Below, one piece after another: positions 32,895-42,960 of a stretch of DNA of 64,000 nt. How positions within the stretch are numbered: position 1 is the stretch's first letter; every line of letters starts with the position of its first letter. A model generated the notes under the pieces. It was given only the letters and a program-made list of their open reading frames with translations. It ran no database searches and had not been told where the DNA came from. The position numbers were made by a program, and so were the translations under genes. Source of the DNA: an uncultured Prevotellaceae bacterium (lineage in GTDB: Bacteria > Bacteroidota > Bacteroidia > Bacteroidales > Bacteroidaceae); assembly GCA_900316265.1 (NCBI GenBank), contig ONCH01000004.1, positions 1 through 64,000 of the forward strand, written 5' to 3'.

Positions 32895-35800
32895 TTAGTT
32901 GAAGAAGTACTTCACACCGAGCTGGATGCCCCAGCACTGTCCGTAGCTATGACTGTAGTCCCAAGACTTCTTGAGGTAGTCGTTGCCTTCCTTGGCGAAG
33001 CTGTAGACGGGCACGCCATTCTCCACCTTTGACTTAGAGAGAATCTTGTACTGGCTGTTGCTCTGACCAGAGAGTGCAGGAATCTGGTTGACACCCCACT
33101 TAGAGTTCAGGAGGTTACCAACATTCTGGATGTTGAGGATGAGCTGCAGCTTGTGCTTGGTCTTACCCCACTTCACATCGAAGTCGTGAGCATACTTGAA
33201 GTCGAAGGTGTGAACCCAAGGTGAGCGAGCAGCATAAGACTCTGCATATTCGCCCTTATGGTTCTTCAGATAGTCGTCCTGCTCTACAAAGTTCCAGAAA
33301 GCGATGCGGTCTTCGTCAGATACGAACTTGATTTCGCTATCGTCTCTAGGAATATAGATAAGGTCGGCAGACTGGCCGTCGCCGTTCAGGTCGTTGCTGT
33401 AGATATAGCTCCAGCCTGAGGGAGAGTAACCGGTGTAAAGCAGTGAGAAGTGCTCCTTGCCATACTTATAGCTGAGATTAGCAACTACGCGGTCGGGAGT
33501 AACGTAAGCAGAATTCATAGCCTCTGCCAGGTTAGGACCGTTGATGGTGTGCATGTATGACCAAGAAGACGAAGCATTAGAACCAGGCATACCTGTTACT
33601 TCCTTCATCACCGTGTGAGTGTAGGCAGCCGTCAGGCGCAGGTCCTTGATAGGCTCTGCGGTCAACTGTACGCTGGCAGTCCATCCGTAACCCTTGCTGG
33701 TATTTGTCAGGACACAAGCACTTGACACGTTGGTGTAGTAGGTATAGTCGGCCTTCTTCGGATAAATCAGACGGTTGTCGGCACCTACGAAGCGGTCCCA
33801 GTTGTCAGACTCAGAGGTCTTGATGTTATAGTTATCCAAACGAACGGCATTGACATTCTGCGTGTAGGTGAACTCACCCGTCAGCGTTACAGGGAATGGC
33901 AATGGCAGCTGATAGTCGACAGCGATAGAGGTCTTCCAAACCTGTGGCATCTTGAAGTTGCTATCGATGCCTGCGGGAGTAGAAGGAATCACGCCATTAG
34001 CGTTCTGGCTGTAGGGAGCACCGAAACGGTCGCGAATTCCATTGATATCAGTTACAACACCACCGGCGAACTTAGCCATCAGGGTAGCGTCGGTAGAGTA
34101 GATCTGGTTCTGCAACATACCTGAGTACTGAGGCATATTGACGAAGAATACCAGCGGCAGACGACCGGCGAAGAGACCCGTACCACCACGAACCTTCAGG
34201 GTCTTGTCGTTGAAGACGTCCCATGAGAAACCGATACGTGGAGAAATCTGCACGTTGCCCTTAGGCCAAGAGCCTACGTCGATATGACGGCCACCGAAGT
34301 CGAGGTCGTAGAGTGCCTGGTTGAATACCAGGTCGTCGGGATTATAATGGATATAATCGAAACGGATACCTGCAGTAACCTTCAGGTTCTCAATGGGGCT
34401 CCACTCATCCTGCATATACAGGCCATACTGGTTGAAGCGTACGGTAGAGGTAGGAACAGACTCGCCATCGAAGCCATAGGTCAGTGCAACACCCATAGGA
34501 GCGGCACCTGACATGAAGTCTTCCATGCTGGCATAGCGATAGTAGCCAGTACCGAAAATCAGATAGCTGTTGTCTGCCTGCTGATGCTCGAAGCTCAGAC
34601 CTGCCATCAACTTGTGCTTACCCAGATAGTATGTGAAGTTATCGTTCAGAGTGACAATCTTGTTACGTACACGGTTACCGTAGGTATATTGCTCCGTACC
34701 CAGTGCGATATAGGGGTTACCGTCCTTCAGGATATCGATGAAGGGGAAATTCTCTGAATGAGTACCGCGCGGGTCGTCAATATCTGAATAGGTAAAGATG
34801 AGCTGGTTGGAAGCCTTGTCATTGAAGCGGCTGTTCAAGTCAGCTGAAACGGTAGTCACCTTGTTCTGCAGTTCATAGAATGAGTTGTGGTAAGCAATAC
34901 CGTTGGCTGAGGGGATGGCGGTAGTGCCATAGAATCCTGAGCGTGAGGTGCTGGGGACTTTCCATGATGAACTGTTGGTGTGGTTGAAACGCAGGGCCAG
35001 ACGATGAGCCTTGTTGATGTTCCAGTCTAAGCGGGCCAGATACTTATTGACCTCGATATCGCCAGGATAGTCAACAGCCGAACCAGTGTCGTAGCCGTAC
35101 TTGTTGGCAACGAAGTCAGAAATCGTCTGCAGATCGCTCAGTGAAGCACGAGAGAGATAAGACTTTGTATCGCTCTTACCATCAGAAGAGGGCTTCCAAT
35201 AAGTAGGAACGTTCTGGGTCTCTGTGCGCTCGAAGCTGGTGAAGAAGAAAAGCTTATCCTTCACGATAGGACCACCGAGTGTGAAACCGTAGGTCTTGGA
35301 ACGTGCGGGGTCAGGCTCAGAGTTCTGGGTGCCATCGACGCGGTTACCGTGCATGTTCTCGTCGTTGTAATAGAAATAAGCGGTACCCTTGAAAGTATTG
35401 GTACCCGACTTTGTAACGGCATTGATACCACCACCAATGAAGTTGGTCTGACGAACGTCGTAAGGAGCCACAACCAGCTGAACCTCGTCGAGGGCTTCCA
35501 TAGAAATGGGGCTACCACCACCAGGCAGGTTGGCTGACAGACCGAAGTTGTTGTTCAAATTGGCACCGTCGAGCGTGAAGTTAGAAGACTTACCATTACC
35601 ACCGGCAAAACTGTTATTGCCGCCATAGTAGGGCGACAGCTTGGCGATGTCACCGATAGAACGGCTAATGGTAGGAAGTTCCTGCAACACGTTATTGCGG
35701 ATGTTCGTAGAAGCACCCGTCTTCTCGGCAGCAAACTTCGAAGCCTTACCGCTGACGACAATCTCCTTCAGCTCATTGGCATTCTCTGAAAGCCATACTG

Positions 35801-36113
35801 ACAGGTTGTAAGTCTCAGCCAGGTCAAGGTAAATCTCCTTGAACACCTTTGAGTCGTAGCCGACATAGCTCACCGTCACAGTGTACGGACCGCCACTTCG
35901 CATACCCTGAATGCTGAAACGTCCATCGATGTTCGTAACAGCAGAGTACTTGGTACCAGAAGGATCGTGGACAACCTGCACGGTTGCGCCAATAACTTCC
36001 TCCTTTGTGTCTTGCATGGAAACCTTACCCGTGAGGGCTGAGGTCGTCACCTGTGCCACCATCGTTAACGCACACGTCAACAACATGGCGGTTAAAAATA
36101 GGATTCTTCGCAT
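32895..36113 (-). CDS. TonB-dependent receptor with carboxypeptidase-like N-domain (OmpA/Oar-like)
   Basis: 1072 residues. Signal peptide ending in MVAQ, then the regulatory-like domain SALTGKVSMQDTKEEVIGAT to YVGYDSKVF, then the plug with LQELPTISRSIGDIAKLSPY, GGGSPISMEALDEVQLVVAPYDVRQTNF and GGGINAVTKSGTNTFKGTAYFYYN, and a large barrel ending ...GQCWGIQLGVKYFFN with terminal aromatic. The pattern LQELPTISRS...GGGINAVTKSGTN is typical of Oar-type receptors rather than SusC. No SusD is encoded beside it. Substrate not predictable; such receptors take up larger or protein-derived ligands. Own promoter at 36144-36153. Confidence 0.92.
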   Translation of the reverse strand: MRRILFLTAMLLTCALTMVAQVTTSALTGKVSMQDTKEEVIGATVQVVHDPSGTKYSAVTNIDGRFSIQGMRSGGPYTVTVSYVGYDSKVFKEIYLDLAETYNLSVWLSENANELKEIVVSGKASKFAAEKTGASTNIRNNVLQELPTISRSIGDIAKLSPYYGGNNSFAGGNGKSSNFTLDGANLNNNFGLSANLPGGGSPISMEALDEVQLVVAPYDVRQTNFIGGGINAVTKSGTNTFKGTAYFYYNDENMHGNRVDGTQNSEPDPARSKTYGFTLGGPIVKDKLFFFTSFERTETQNVPTYWKPSSDGKSDTKSYLSRASLSDLQTISDFVANKYGYDTGSAVDYPGDIEVNKYLARLDWNINKAHRLALRFNHTNSSSWKVPSTSRSGFYGTTAIPSANGIAYHNSFYELQNKVTTVSADLNSRFNDKASNQLIFTYSDIDDPRGTHSENFPFIDILKDGNPYIALGTEQYTYGNRVRNKIVTLNDNFTYYLGKHKLMAGLSFEHQQADNSYLIFGTGYYRYASMEDFMSGAAPMGVALTYGFDGESVPTSTVRFNQYGLYMQDEWSPIENLKVTAGIRFDYIHYNPDDLVFNQALYDLDFGGRHIDVGSWPKGNVQISPRIGFSWDVFNDKTLKVRGGTGLFAGRLPLVFFVNMPQYSGMLQNQIYSTDATLMAKFAGGVVTDINGIRDRFGAPYSQNANGVIPSTPAGIDSNFKMPQVWKTSIAVDYQLPLPFPVTLTGEFTYTQNVNAVRLDNYNIKTSESDNWDRFVGADNRLIYPKKADYTYYTNVSSACVLTNTSKGYGWTASVQLTAEPIKDLRLTAAYTHTVMKEVTGMPGSNASSSWSYMHTINGPNLAEAMNSAYVTPDRVVANLSYKYGKEHFSLLYTGYSPSGWSYIYSNDLNGDGQSADLIYIPRDDSEIKFVSDEDRIAFWNFVEQDDYLKNHKGEYAESYAARSPWVHTFDFKYAHDFDVKWGKTKHKLQLILNIQNVGNLLNSKWGVNQIPALSGQSNSQYKILSKSKVENGVPVYSFAKEGNDYLKKSWDYSHSYGQCWGIQLGVKYFFN

Positions 36114-36143
36114 AGTATTACAATTGGTTTATTCGTTTTCCGT

Positions 36144-36153
36144 TGCAAATTTA
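36144..36153 (-). promoter_or_regulatory. -7 promoter element of the Oar-like receptor
   Basis: TAAATTTGCA on the minus strand, 30 bases before the start codon at 36113. Confidence 0.6.
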
Positions 36154-36180
36154 ATATATTTTTTTTTATCTACATAATTT

Positions 36181-37929
36181 TTAGACGTCTTTTTGACGTA
36201 AACCCATACGAGCCTCAACAACATTGACGACATAGTCGCCCAATTTCTCGCACTCATTGATAAGATCCATGTAGATAGTACCAACGGCGTAAGTATATTC
36301 GCGATTGTTTACATCGTTGATATTCTGCGACTTAAGCTGATTGCGATAGTTGTTGATTTCGTTCTCGATATTGAACGTACGGTTCACGTCGAACGATTCC
36401 TTACGACCGCCCATCAAACGGTTCATCTGCGACAATGACTGGTCGGTGAGCTCCATCATCTGATGCAGATGGTCATACTGCTTGTCGACGAAGTGGTCCT
36501 GCTTGCCGTTGTACTTACGGGAAATCGTACGTGCCATATTGAAGCAGGCGTCACCGATAGACTCCAACTCAGAAACCTCACGGAGCATAGCACGAATCTT
36601 CGCCTTGGTATCGTCTGACAGGTGTGCATCACTGACAGAATTGAGGTAATTGGCAATTTCCAACTCCATATTGTCTGAGATGCCCTCGTACTTCTCAATA
36701 CGAGTGTAGAGCTTATTGAACTCGCCAGCCTTGTTGTCCTTTTTGTTGTTGGAACTCGACGAGAGCGTCAACAATTCGCGCACCATACCGAACATGCGCT
36801 GCATACGATTGGAGAACTGCTGAATCTCCTTCTGTGCCTCCAGCACCGAGAGCTCTGGGGTTTTCATGAAACCAGCAGTAATGAAATGCAAGCGGAAGTC
36901 CTCTTCCTCGTCCACCTTCTTAGGCTTAATAACCCAGCAAACGAATCGCTCAATCTGCGGAATGAACCAAATCAAGATAAACGTATTCACCACGTTGAAA
37001 CTGGTGTGGAAGGCAGCCAGCACGAAACTCAGCTTGGCGGCATTGGCCATGAAAGCGTGAGCGCCAGCCAGCTCCACCGTCATATTGACATCGTAACCAA
37101 CCCAGCCACAGACCATGTCGATAAACGGGCGGAAGACAAACAGAATCCACACCACACCGAAGACATTGAAGAACATATGGGCCAAAGCAGCACGGCGAGC
37201 CTGGGTATTGGCTGACATGGCTGCGAGGTTCGAGGTAACGGTAGTTCCGATATTTTCACCCATCACCAGCGCAATACCCTGATAGATAGGCAGGGCACCA
37301 CTGGAGCAGAGAATCATGGTGATAGCCATCACCGCTGCTGACGACTGTACGCAGAAGGTCAAGACGCCACCCAGGAACAAGAATATCAATGTGGTAAGGA
37401 ATGAGTTGGGGTCAAATGAGGCGAAGAAGTCGAGCACGGTCTGGTTCTCACCCAGGTGCATGTTCTGGCCTGTTGTCCTCAATGTCGCGAGGGCAAAAAT
37501 CAGGAAGGCCAAGCCGAAGAGGAAGTCACCAATGTAGCGGTGCTTCTTCTGGTAGATGAGGATTATACCCACAAGAAAAGCAGGATAGGCCAAGTCGCCG
37601 ATATTGAAAGACATTCCAGCGGACATGATCCATGCTGTCAGTGTCGTTCCAATATTTGCACCCATAATAACGGAAATGGCCTGAGCCAGCGTGAGTAGTC
37701 CGGCATTAACGAACGACACCGTCATAACGGTGGTAGCGGTAGAAGACTGAACACTGGCCGTAACAAGCATGCCAGTCAGCATGCCGGTAAAACGGTTTGT
37801 AGTCATTGCGCCAAGGACGTGTCGCAACTGCGGACCCGCCATCTTCTGAAGGGCTTCACTCATTGATTTCATGCCGTACATCAAGAGTGCTAAAGAGCCC
37901 AGAAGCGTGAAAATTACCCAGATTGACAT
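36181..37929 (-). CDS. Na/phosphate symporter with PhoU-like C-domain (NptA family)
   Basis: 582 residues. Two inverted membrane repeats carry the QSS motifs: MLVTASVQSSTATTVMTVSFV and FCVQSSAAVMAITMILCSS, and VMGANIGTTLTAWIMSAG with MGENIGTTVTSNLAAMSA are the matching second motifs. Residues 370-580 are a PhoU-like helical region (LEAQKEIQQFSNRMQRMF, VSELESIGDACFNMARTISRK, ECEKLGDYVVNVVEA). The transporter imports phosphate with sodium; the PhoU-like part probably regulates it. Divergent from the nucleoside kinase gene. Confidence 0.94.
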   Translation of the reverse strand: MSIWVIFTLLGSLALLMYGMKSMSEALQKMAGPQLRHVLGAMTTNRFTGMLTGMLVTASVQSSTATTVMTVSFVNAGLLTLAQAISVIMGANIGTTLTAWIMSAGMSFNIGDLAYPAFLVGIILIYQKKHRYIGDFLFGLAFLIFALATLRTTGQNMHLGENQTVLDFFASFDPNSFLTTLIFLFLGGVLTFCVQSSAAVMAITMILCSSGALPIYQGIALVMGENIGTTVTSNLAAMSANTQARRAALAHMFFNVFGVVWILFVFRPFIDMVCGWVGYDVNMTVELAGAHAFMANAAKLSFVLAAFHTSFNVVNTFILIWFIPQIERFVCWVIKPKKVDEEEDFRLHFITAGFMKTPELSVLEAQKEIQQFSNRMQRMFGMVRELLTLSSSSNNKKDNKAGEFNKLYTRIEKYEGISDNMELEIANYLNSVSDAHLSDDTKAKIRAMLREVSELESIGDACFNMARTISRKYNGKQDHFVDKQYDHLHQMMELTDQSLSQMNRLMGGRKESFDVNRTFNIENEINNYRNQLKSQNINDVNNREYTYAVGTIYMDLINECEKLGDYVVNVVEARMGLRQKDV

Positions 37930-37971
37930 AAATATTTTTGTTAAATTGTACGTTTTTTCAACTATTTTTCG

Positions 37972-37981
37972 TATATTTGTA
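37972..37981 (+). promoter_or_regulatory. -7 promoter element of the nucleoside kinase
   Basis: TATATTTGTA, 15 bases before the first ATG at 37997. Confidence 0.6.
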
Positions 37982-37996
37982 GCGCCTTAAAACAGT

Positions 37997-39664
37997 ATGC
38001 TTATGGAACAACAAATCAAAATCCGTTGCAAAAATAATAAAAAATCTGTAAATATCAGCATCGGAAGCAATCTTTCTGAAATTTTTTCTCAGTTGGGGCT
38101 CGAAATGGAGTTCGGACCCGTCAGTGCTAAAGTAAATAACAAGGTAGAAGGAATGCACTATAGAGTGTATAAACCAAAGGATATTGAGTTCCTGGACATG
38201 CACTCTGCAAGCGGTATTCGCGCCTATACGCGTTCCCTGTTCTTCGTGTTATGCAAAGCCGCCCACGAGCTCTGGAAGGATTGTAAGGTCGTTATCGACA
38301 TCCCTATCAGCAATGGCTATTACGTCAATCTGCAGTTGGGGCGCACGGTGACCCCCGACGATGTCAACGACCTTCGCCAGCGCATGCAGCAGCTGATTGA
38401 TGCCAAGTTACCGATTCATCGTTTTGAATCTACCACAGAAGAGGCCATCGAAATGTTCCGTCAGGCAGGAAGCATGTCGAAAGTAAAACTGCTGGAGAGC
38501 AGTGGACGACTGTACACGACGTACTACGACCTGGATGGATACAAGGACTACTATTATGGTACGTTGCTCACGAACACAGAGCAAATTTACCTCTTCGGCC
38601 TGGAATACTATTTTGACGGCATCCTGTTGCGTCTTCCCACAGCACAGGACCCGTCGAAGTTGGGCGCCTTCATCCGTCAGGACAAGATGTTTGAAATCTT
38701 CAAGGAGCACCACTGTTGGCAGGACATCTTAGGCCTGCGTACCGTGGGTGACCTGAACAAAGCCATTGAGGGCGGACATGCAAACGAGCTTATCCAACTC
38801 AGCGAAGCCCTGCAGGAAAAGAAGATTGCCCAGATTGCGGATGAGATAGCCAAGAGAAAGACCGTCAAGATGGTACTGATTGCCGGACCCTCAAGCAGCG
38901 GCAAGACTACAACGTGCAAGCGACTGAGCATCCAGTTGGCCGTCAATGGCATCTATCCTGTCGGCATCTCGCTGGACGACTATTTCCTGGACCGCGACAA
39001 GACGCCGCGCGACGAAGACGGTGAGTACGACTTCGAGCATCTGCATGCGCTGAACATCCCACTGCTCAACGAACAGATGAACGCCTTGTTCCGTGGCGAG
39101 GAGATAGAATTGCCCCGTTATAACTTCCAGAAAGGCAAGAGCGAGATGAGTGGCAAAAAACTTAAGCTGAAGGGCAATGAAGTACTTATATTAGAGGGCA
39201 TCCACGCGTTGAACCCCGAACTGACGGCACAGATTCCCAATGAACAGATTTTCCGCGTCTATGCCTCAGCACTTACCACCATCCTGCTGGACAACCACAA
39301 CTATATTCCCACGACAGACAACCGTCTGCTTCGTCGCATCATACGCGACCATAAGTACCGTGGAGTCAACGCTTTAGGCAGCATTCGCCGTTGGGCGAGT
39401 GTGCGCAAGGGCGAGAACCGCTGGATATTCCCGTATCAGGAGAATGCCGATGCCATCTTCAATAGCGCTATGCTCTTTGAGTTGGCTGTTATCAAGCAAC
39501 AGGCAGAGCCTCTGTTGGATCAGGTACCTGAAAACTGTGAAGAATATGCAGAAGCCTATCGTCTGCTGAAGTTCCTGCGCTACATTAAACCTATCCCCGA
39601 AGACCAGATTCCGCCAACATCGCTATTACGCGAATTCTTAGGTGGTTCATCATTCGAATACTGA
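37997..39664 (+). CDS. Nucleoside (uridine) kinase family with N-terminal TGS/ThrRS-like region
   Basis: 555 residues. Residues 1-60 resemble a TGS ubiquitin-like domain (QQIKIRCKNNKKSVNISIGS); 60-270 are like the threonyl-tRNA synthetase second additional domain (MHSASGIRAYTRSLFFVLCK, GYYVNLQLGRTVTPDD). The C-terminal half is a phosphoribulokinase/uridine kinase with Walker A IAGPSSSGKTTTCKRLS, GISLDDYFLDRDKTPRDEDG and ILEGIHALNPEL. Found across Bacteroidota and Firmicutes, annotated as nucleoside kinase; the substrate of this composite form is uncertain. The start may also be the ATG at 38003. Single gene, no partner. Confidence 0.9.
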   Translation: MLMEQQIKIRCKNNKKSVNISIGSNLSEIFSQLGLEMEFGPVSAKVNNKVEGMHYRVYKPKDIEFLDMHSASGIRAYTRSLFFVLCKAAHELWKDCKVVIDIPISNGYYVNLQLGRTVTPDDVNDLRQRMQQLIDAKLPIHRFESTTEEAIEMFRQAGSMSKVKLLESSGRLYTTYYDLDGYKDYYYGTLLTNTEQIYLFGLEYYFDGILLRLPTAQDPSKLGAFIRQDKMFEIFKEHHCWQDILGLRTVGDLNKAIEGGHANELIQLSEALQEKKIAQIADEIAKRKTVKMVLIAGPSSSGKTTTCKRLSIQLAVNGIYPVGISLDDYFLDRDKTPRDEDGEYDFEHLHALNIPLLNEQMNALFRGEEIELPRYNFQKGKSEMSGKKLKLKGNEVLILEGIHALNPELTAQIPNEQIFRVYASALTTILLDNHNYIPTTDNRLLRRIIRDHKYRGVNALGSIRRWASVRKGENRWIFPYQENADAIFNSAMLFELAVIKQQAEPLLDQVPENCEEYAEAYRLLKFLRYIKPIPEDQIPPTSLLREFLGGSSFEY

Positions 39665-39818
39665 TACAATAGAGGCGATATTCGTGTATAAAAATGCAGT
39701 TATTGGCAAGAAAATGCTCAATAATTGCATTTTTATTGCAATTTATTTGGATATTCCATTTATATTTGCGACCTTTGCAGTCGTTTTTCAAAGACTGTAA
39801 TATACCTAATTTTATTAT

Positions 39819-41666
39819 ATGGCTGAACAATTAGAAATTAAAGAGCTCGACCAAGTGGTTGTACGCTTCTCTGGTGACTCCGGCGACGGTATGCAGCTCG
39901 CCGGCAACATCTTCTCTACGGTTAGTGCCACCGTCGGTAACGGCATCTCTACATTCCCCGACTATCCCGCAGATATCCGCGCCCCGCAAGGTTCGCTGAC
40001 GGGTGTGTCTGGTTTCCAGGTACACATTGGTGCTGGAAAGGTCTATACCCCTGGCGACAAGTGCGATGTGCTGGTGGCTATGAACGCTGCTGCACTGAAG
40101 ACGCAGTATCGCTATGCCAAGCCCGGTGCAACGATTATTATCGACACAGACTCCTTTGGTCCTAAGGACTTGGAGAAGGCTCAGTTCCAGACGGAGGACT
40201 ACCTCGGTGAAATGGGCATCGACCCAGACCGTGTGATTCAGTGTCCACTGACTACGATGGTAAAGGATGCGTTGGCAGACTCAGGCATGGACAACAAGGC
40301 CATGATGAAATGCCGCAATATGTTTGCACTGGGACTCGTCTGCTGGCTCTTCGACCGCGACCTGAACCTGGTTGCCAACTTCCTGAAAGAGAAATTCGCT
40401 AAGAAGCCCGCTATTGCAGAGGCTAACATCAAGGTGATTCAGGCTGGCTACGACTACGGTCACAACACCCACTCCAGTGCTACTAACGTCTATCGCGTGG
40501 AGTCAAAGCACAAGGAGCCGGGTCGCTATATGGATATTACAGGTAACAAGGCTACTGCTTACGGACTGATTGCAGCCGCTGAGAAAGCTGGCCTGCGTCT
40601 GTACCTAGGCAGCTACCCCATAACTCCTGCAACAGATATTCTGCACGAGTTGTCAAAGCACAAGTCTTGCGGTGTTATTACCGTACAGTGCGAGGACGAG
40701 ATCAGTGGTGCCGCATCAGCACTGGGTGCATCCTTCGCCGGTGCGCTGGGCGTCACCTCTACTTCCGGCCCTGGAATATGTCTGAAGTCTGAGGTGATGA
40801 ACCTGGCAGTTATCATGGAGCTGCCTTTGGTCGTCATCGACGTACAGCGTGGTGGTCCTGCTACGGGTCTACCTACTAAGTCGGAACAGACCGACCTCCT
40901 GCAGGCACTCTTCGGACGTAACGGTGAGAGTCCTATGCCCGTTATCGCCGCCCTGAGCCCGACAGACTGTTTCGATGCAGTCTATCAGGCTGCCAAGATT
41001 GCGCTGGAGCACATGACACCCGTCATCCTGCTTACCGATGCATACGTCGCCAATGGTTCGGGTGCCTTCAAGTTGCCTGAACTTGCTAAGCTCGATGCGA
41101 TTAATCCTCCCTACGTTCCTGAGGAACTGAAGGGTAAGTGGACTCCCTATATGCGTGCAGAGAATGGTACCCGCTACTGGGCTGTTCCTGGTCGTGAGGG
41201 CTTCGCACACATCCTCGGCGGACTGGAGAAGGACAGCAATACCGGTGCTATCTCGACGAATCCTGAGAACCACGACCTGATGACGCGCCTGCGCCAGCAG
41301 AAGATTGACAATATCCAAGTGCCTGACCTCGAAATAGAGGGCGACGCTGCAGATGCCGACCTGCTGATTGTTGGCTTCGGTTCTACCTACGGCCACCTGC
41401 ACTCTGCTATGGATGAGCTCCGTCAGAAGGGCCACAAAATTGCCCTTGCACAATTTAAGTTCCTGAACCCGCTGCCCAAGAACGCTGCCGCAGTGCTCTC
41501 TAAATATAAAAAGGTGGTGGTTGCAGAACAGAATATGGGCCAGCTGGCTGCCTACCTGCGCATGAAGGTCGATGGTTTCGTTCCTTACCAGTTCAACCAG
41601 GTCAAGGGCCAGCCCTTCATCGTTTCCGAACTCGTAGACTCGTTCGAAAACTTAATTAATTCTTAA
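39819..41666 (+). CDS. korA: 2-oxoacid:ferredoxin oxidoreductase, fused gamma-alpha subunit
   Basis: 615 residues. N-terminal gamma domain (1-190): VVRFSGDSGDGMQLAGNIFS, FPDYPADIRAPQGSLTGVSG. Alpha part (200-600): GNKATAYGLIAAAEKAGLRLYLGSYPITPATDILHEL, QCEDEISGAASALGASFAG, TSTSGPGICLKSEVMNL, VDVQRGGPATGLPTKSEQTDL. Together with the next gene it oxidises a 2-oxoacid, most likely 2-oxoglutarate, to the acyl-CoA with ferredoxin as acceptor, or works in reverse. No separate delta (ferredoxin) subunit is encoded here. In Prevotella such an enzyme gives succinyl-CoA or glutamate precursors under anaerobiosis. The promoter is probably GACCTTTGCA around 39770-39779 with TTTG at 39746. Confidence 0.95.
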   Translation: MAEQLEIKELDQVVVRFSGDSGDGMQLAGNIFSTVSATVGNGISTFPDYPADIRAPQGSLTGVSGFQVHIGAGKVYTPGDKCDVLVAMNAAALKTQYRYAKPGATIIIDTDSFGPKDLEKAQFQTEDYLGEMGIDPDRVIQCPLTTMVKDALADSGMDNKAMMKCRNMFALGLVCWLFDRDLNLVANFLKEKFAKKPAIAEANIKVIQAGYDYGHNTHSSATNVYRVESKHKEPGRYMDITGNKATAYGLIAAAEKAGLRLYLGSYPITPATDILHELSKHKSCGVITVQCEDEISGAASALGASFAGALGVTSTSGPGICLKSEVMNLAVIMELPLVVIDVQRGGPATGLPTKSEQTDLLQALFGRNGESPMPVIAALSPTDCFDAVYQAAKIALEHMTPVILLTDAYVANGSGAFKLPELAKLDAINPPYVPEELKGKWTPYMRAENGTRYWAVPGREGFAHILGGLEKDSNTGAISTNPENHDLMTRLRQQKIDNIQVPDLEIEGDAADADLLIVGFGSTYGHLHSAMDELRQKGHKIALAQFKFLNPLPKNAAAVLSKYKKVVVAEQNMGQLAAYLRMKVDGFVPYQFNQVKGQPFIVSELVDSFENLINS

Positions 41667-41680
41667 CTCTTAATTAAAAT

Positions 41681-42682
41681 ATGTTTACAGCACAAGATTT
41701 TAAGAAAGGCCAGCCCCGTTGGTGCCCAGGTTGTGGCGACCACTTCTTCCTGGCTTCACTTCATAAGGCTATGGCAGAGATTGGCGTAGCTCCCGAGAAC
41801 GTAGCAGTTATCTCTGGTATCGGCTGTTCCAGCCGTCTGCCTCATTACATGGCAACTTACGGCATGAACACCATCCACGGTCGTGCCGCTGCCATCGCTA
41901 CCGGTGCAAAGGTGGCTAATCCCAACCTCACCGTATGGCAGGTCAGTGGTGATGGTGACGGACTGGCTATCGGTGGCAACCACTTCATTCACGCCAACCG
42001 TCGTAACATCGACCTGAACATGATTCTCTTGAACAACCGTATCTACGGCTTGACTAAGGGACAGTATTCTCCCACCTCCCCCCGTGGCTTCGTCTCTAAG
42101 TCCAGCCCTTACGGCACGGTAGAAGACCCGTTCCGTCCCGCCGAGCTCTGCTTCGGTGCCCGTGGCCATTTCTTCGCCCGTTGTGTGGCAACTGATGCTG
42201 CCGGCACTGTTGAGGTACTGAAGGCAGCCTACGAGCACAAGGGCGCCTCTGTTACCGAGGTGCTGCAGAACTGTGTCATCTTCAACGACGGTTGTCATGA
42301 GGCTGTCTATAACAAGGAGGGTCGTAAGAAGAATGCCATCTACGTCAAGCACGGCGAGAAGCTCGTGTTCGGTGAGAACAACGAGTTCGGACTCGTACAG
42401 CAAGGCTTTGGTCTGAAGGTCGTAGAAATCGGCAAGGATGGCTACACGCTGGACGACGTCCTCGTTCACGATGCCCACTGCGAGGACAACACCCTGCAGC
42501 TGAAGCTTGCCCTGATGGGCAATGGCGACGGTTTCCCCATCGCCCTCGGCGTGATCCGCGACGTCGATGCTCCCACCTACAACGACGCTGTCCACGCTCA
42601 GCTTGCTGAAGTCTCAGGCATGAAGAAGTACCACAACTTCGCTGAGCTCCTGGAGACCAACGACATCTGGGAGGTAAAGTAA
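41681..42682 (+). CDS. korB: 2-oxoacid:ferredoxin oxidoreductase, beta (TPP) subunit
   Basis: 333 residues. GQPRWCPGCGDHFFLASLHKA is the family start, ISGIGCSSRLPHYMATYGMN the Fe-S/TPP block, and VSGDGDGLAIGGNHFIHANRRN with LNNRIYGLTKGQYSPTSPRG is the Mg-TPP motif. It pairs with the preceding gamma-alpha subunit (14-base gap). The length and the SPRGFVSKSSPYGTVEDPF loop are typical for the KorB rather than the PorB type, but the substrate is not proved by sequence. Followed by a strong terminator. Confidence 0.95.
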   Translation: MFTAQDFKKGQPRWCPGCGDHFFLASLHKAMAEIGVAPENVAVISGIGCSSRLPHYMATYGMNTIHGRAAAIATGAKVANPNLTVWQVSGDGDGLAIGGNHFIHANRRNIDLNMILLNNRIYGLTKGQYSPTSPRGFVSKSSPYGTVEDPFRPAELCFGARGHFFARCVATDAAGTVEVLKAAYEHKGASVTEVLQNCVIFNDGCHEAVYNKEGRKKNAIYVKHGEKLVFGENNEFGLVQQGFGLKVVEIGKDGYTLDDVLVHDAHCEDNTLQLKLALMGNGDGFPIALGVIRDVDAPTYNDAVHAQLAEVSGMKKYHNFAELLETNDIWEVK

Positions 42683-42702
42683 ATCATTGAACATATATCA
42701 TA

Positions 42703-42731
42703 AAGCCCGCAGACACTCCGCCTGCGGGCTT
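42703..42731 (+). terminator. Terminator of the kor operon
   Basis: AAGCCCGCAG - 9 bases - CTGCGGGCTT then TAATATTTTT; strong intrinsic terminator 20 bases after the stop. Confidence 0.88.
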
Positions 42732-42767
42732 AATATTTTTAAGACTATAAACAAGCAGATCAAACCA

Positions 42768-42920
42768 TTATGGAGATAATATCACCAAATGAGTTTGTAA
42801 AACAGTATCTATAACATCTCCAGCAATCCTTTCGTCAAGCTTAGGGTAAAAATGTTTTTGTCCATACAACCAATCTGCAATCAAACACAGGTTTTTACAA
42901 GTACCCCAATTTTTCTGCAT
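42768..42920 (-). CDS. Possible 50-residue protein or coding remnant (AT-rich)
   Basis: Within the 315-base gap 42683-42997 the minus strand has an open frame starting ATG 42920, preceded by a purine-rich GAGGGGAAT. It reads MQKNWGTCKNLCLIADWLYG, QKHFYPKLDERIAGDVIDTV and ends LQTHLVILSP. The frame stays open upstream of the ATG, and its composition is protein-like with spaced Cys, Trp and charged residues. No family is recognised. It may be a small real gene or the end of a decayed one. The rest of the gap holds the kor terminator and the next promoter. Confidence 0.35.
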   Translation of the reverse strand: MQKNWGTCKNLCLIADWLYGQKHFYPKLDERIAGDVIDTVLQTHLVILSP

Positions 42921-42960
42921 ATTATTCCCCTCTACCCTTTGCCATTCCCTTTTTATTTTG

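Noticed and set aside
41756..42595. 279-codon open frame on the minus strand
   Set aside because: Antisense to korB, no domain features.
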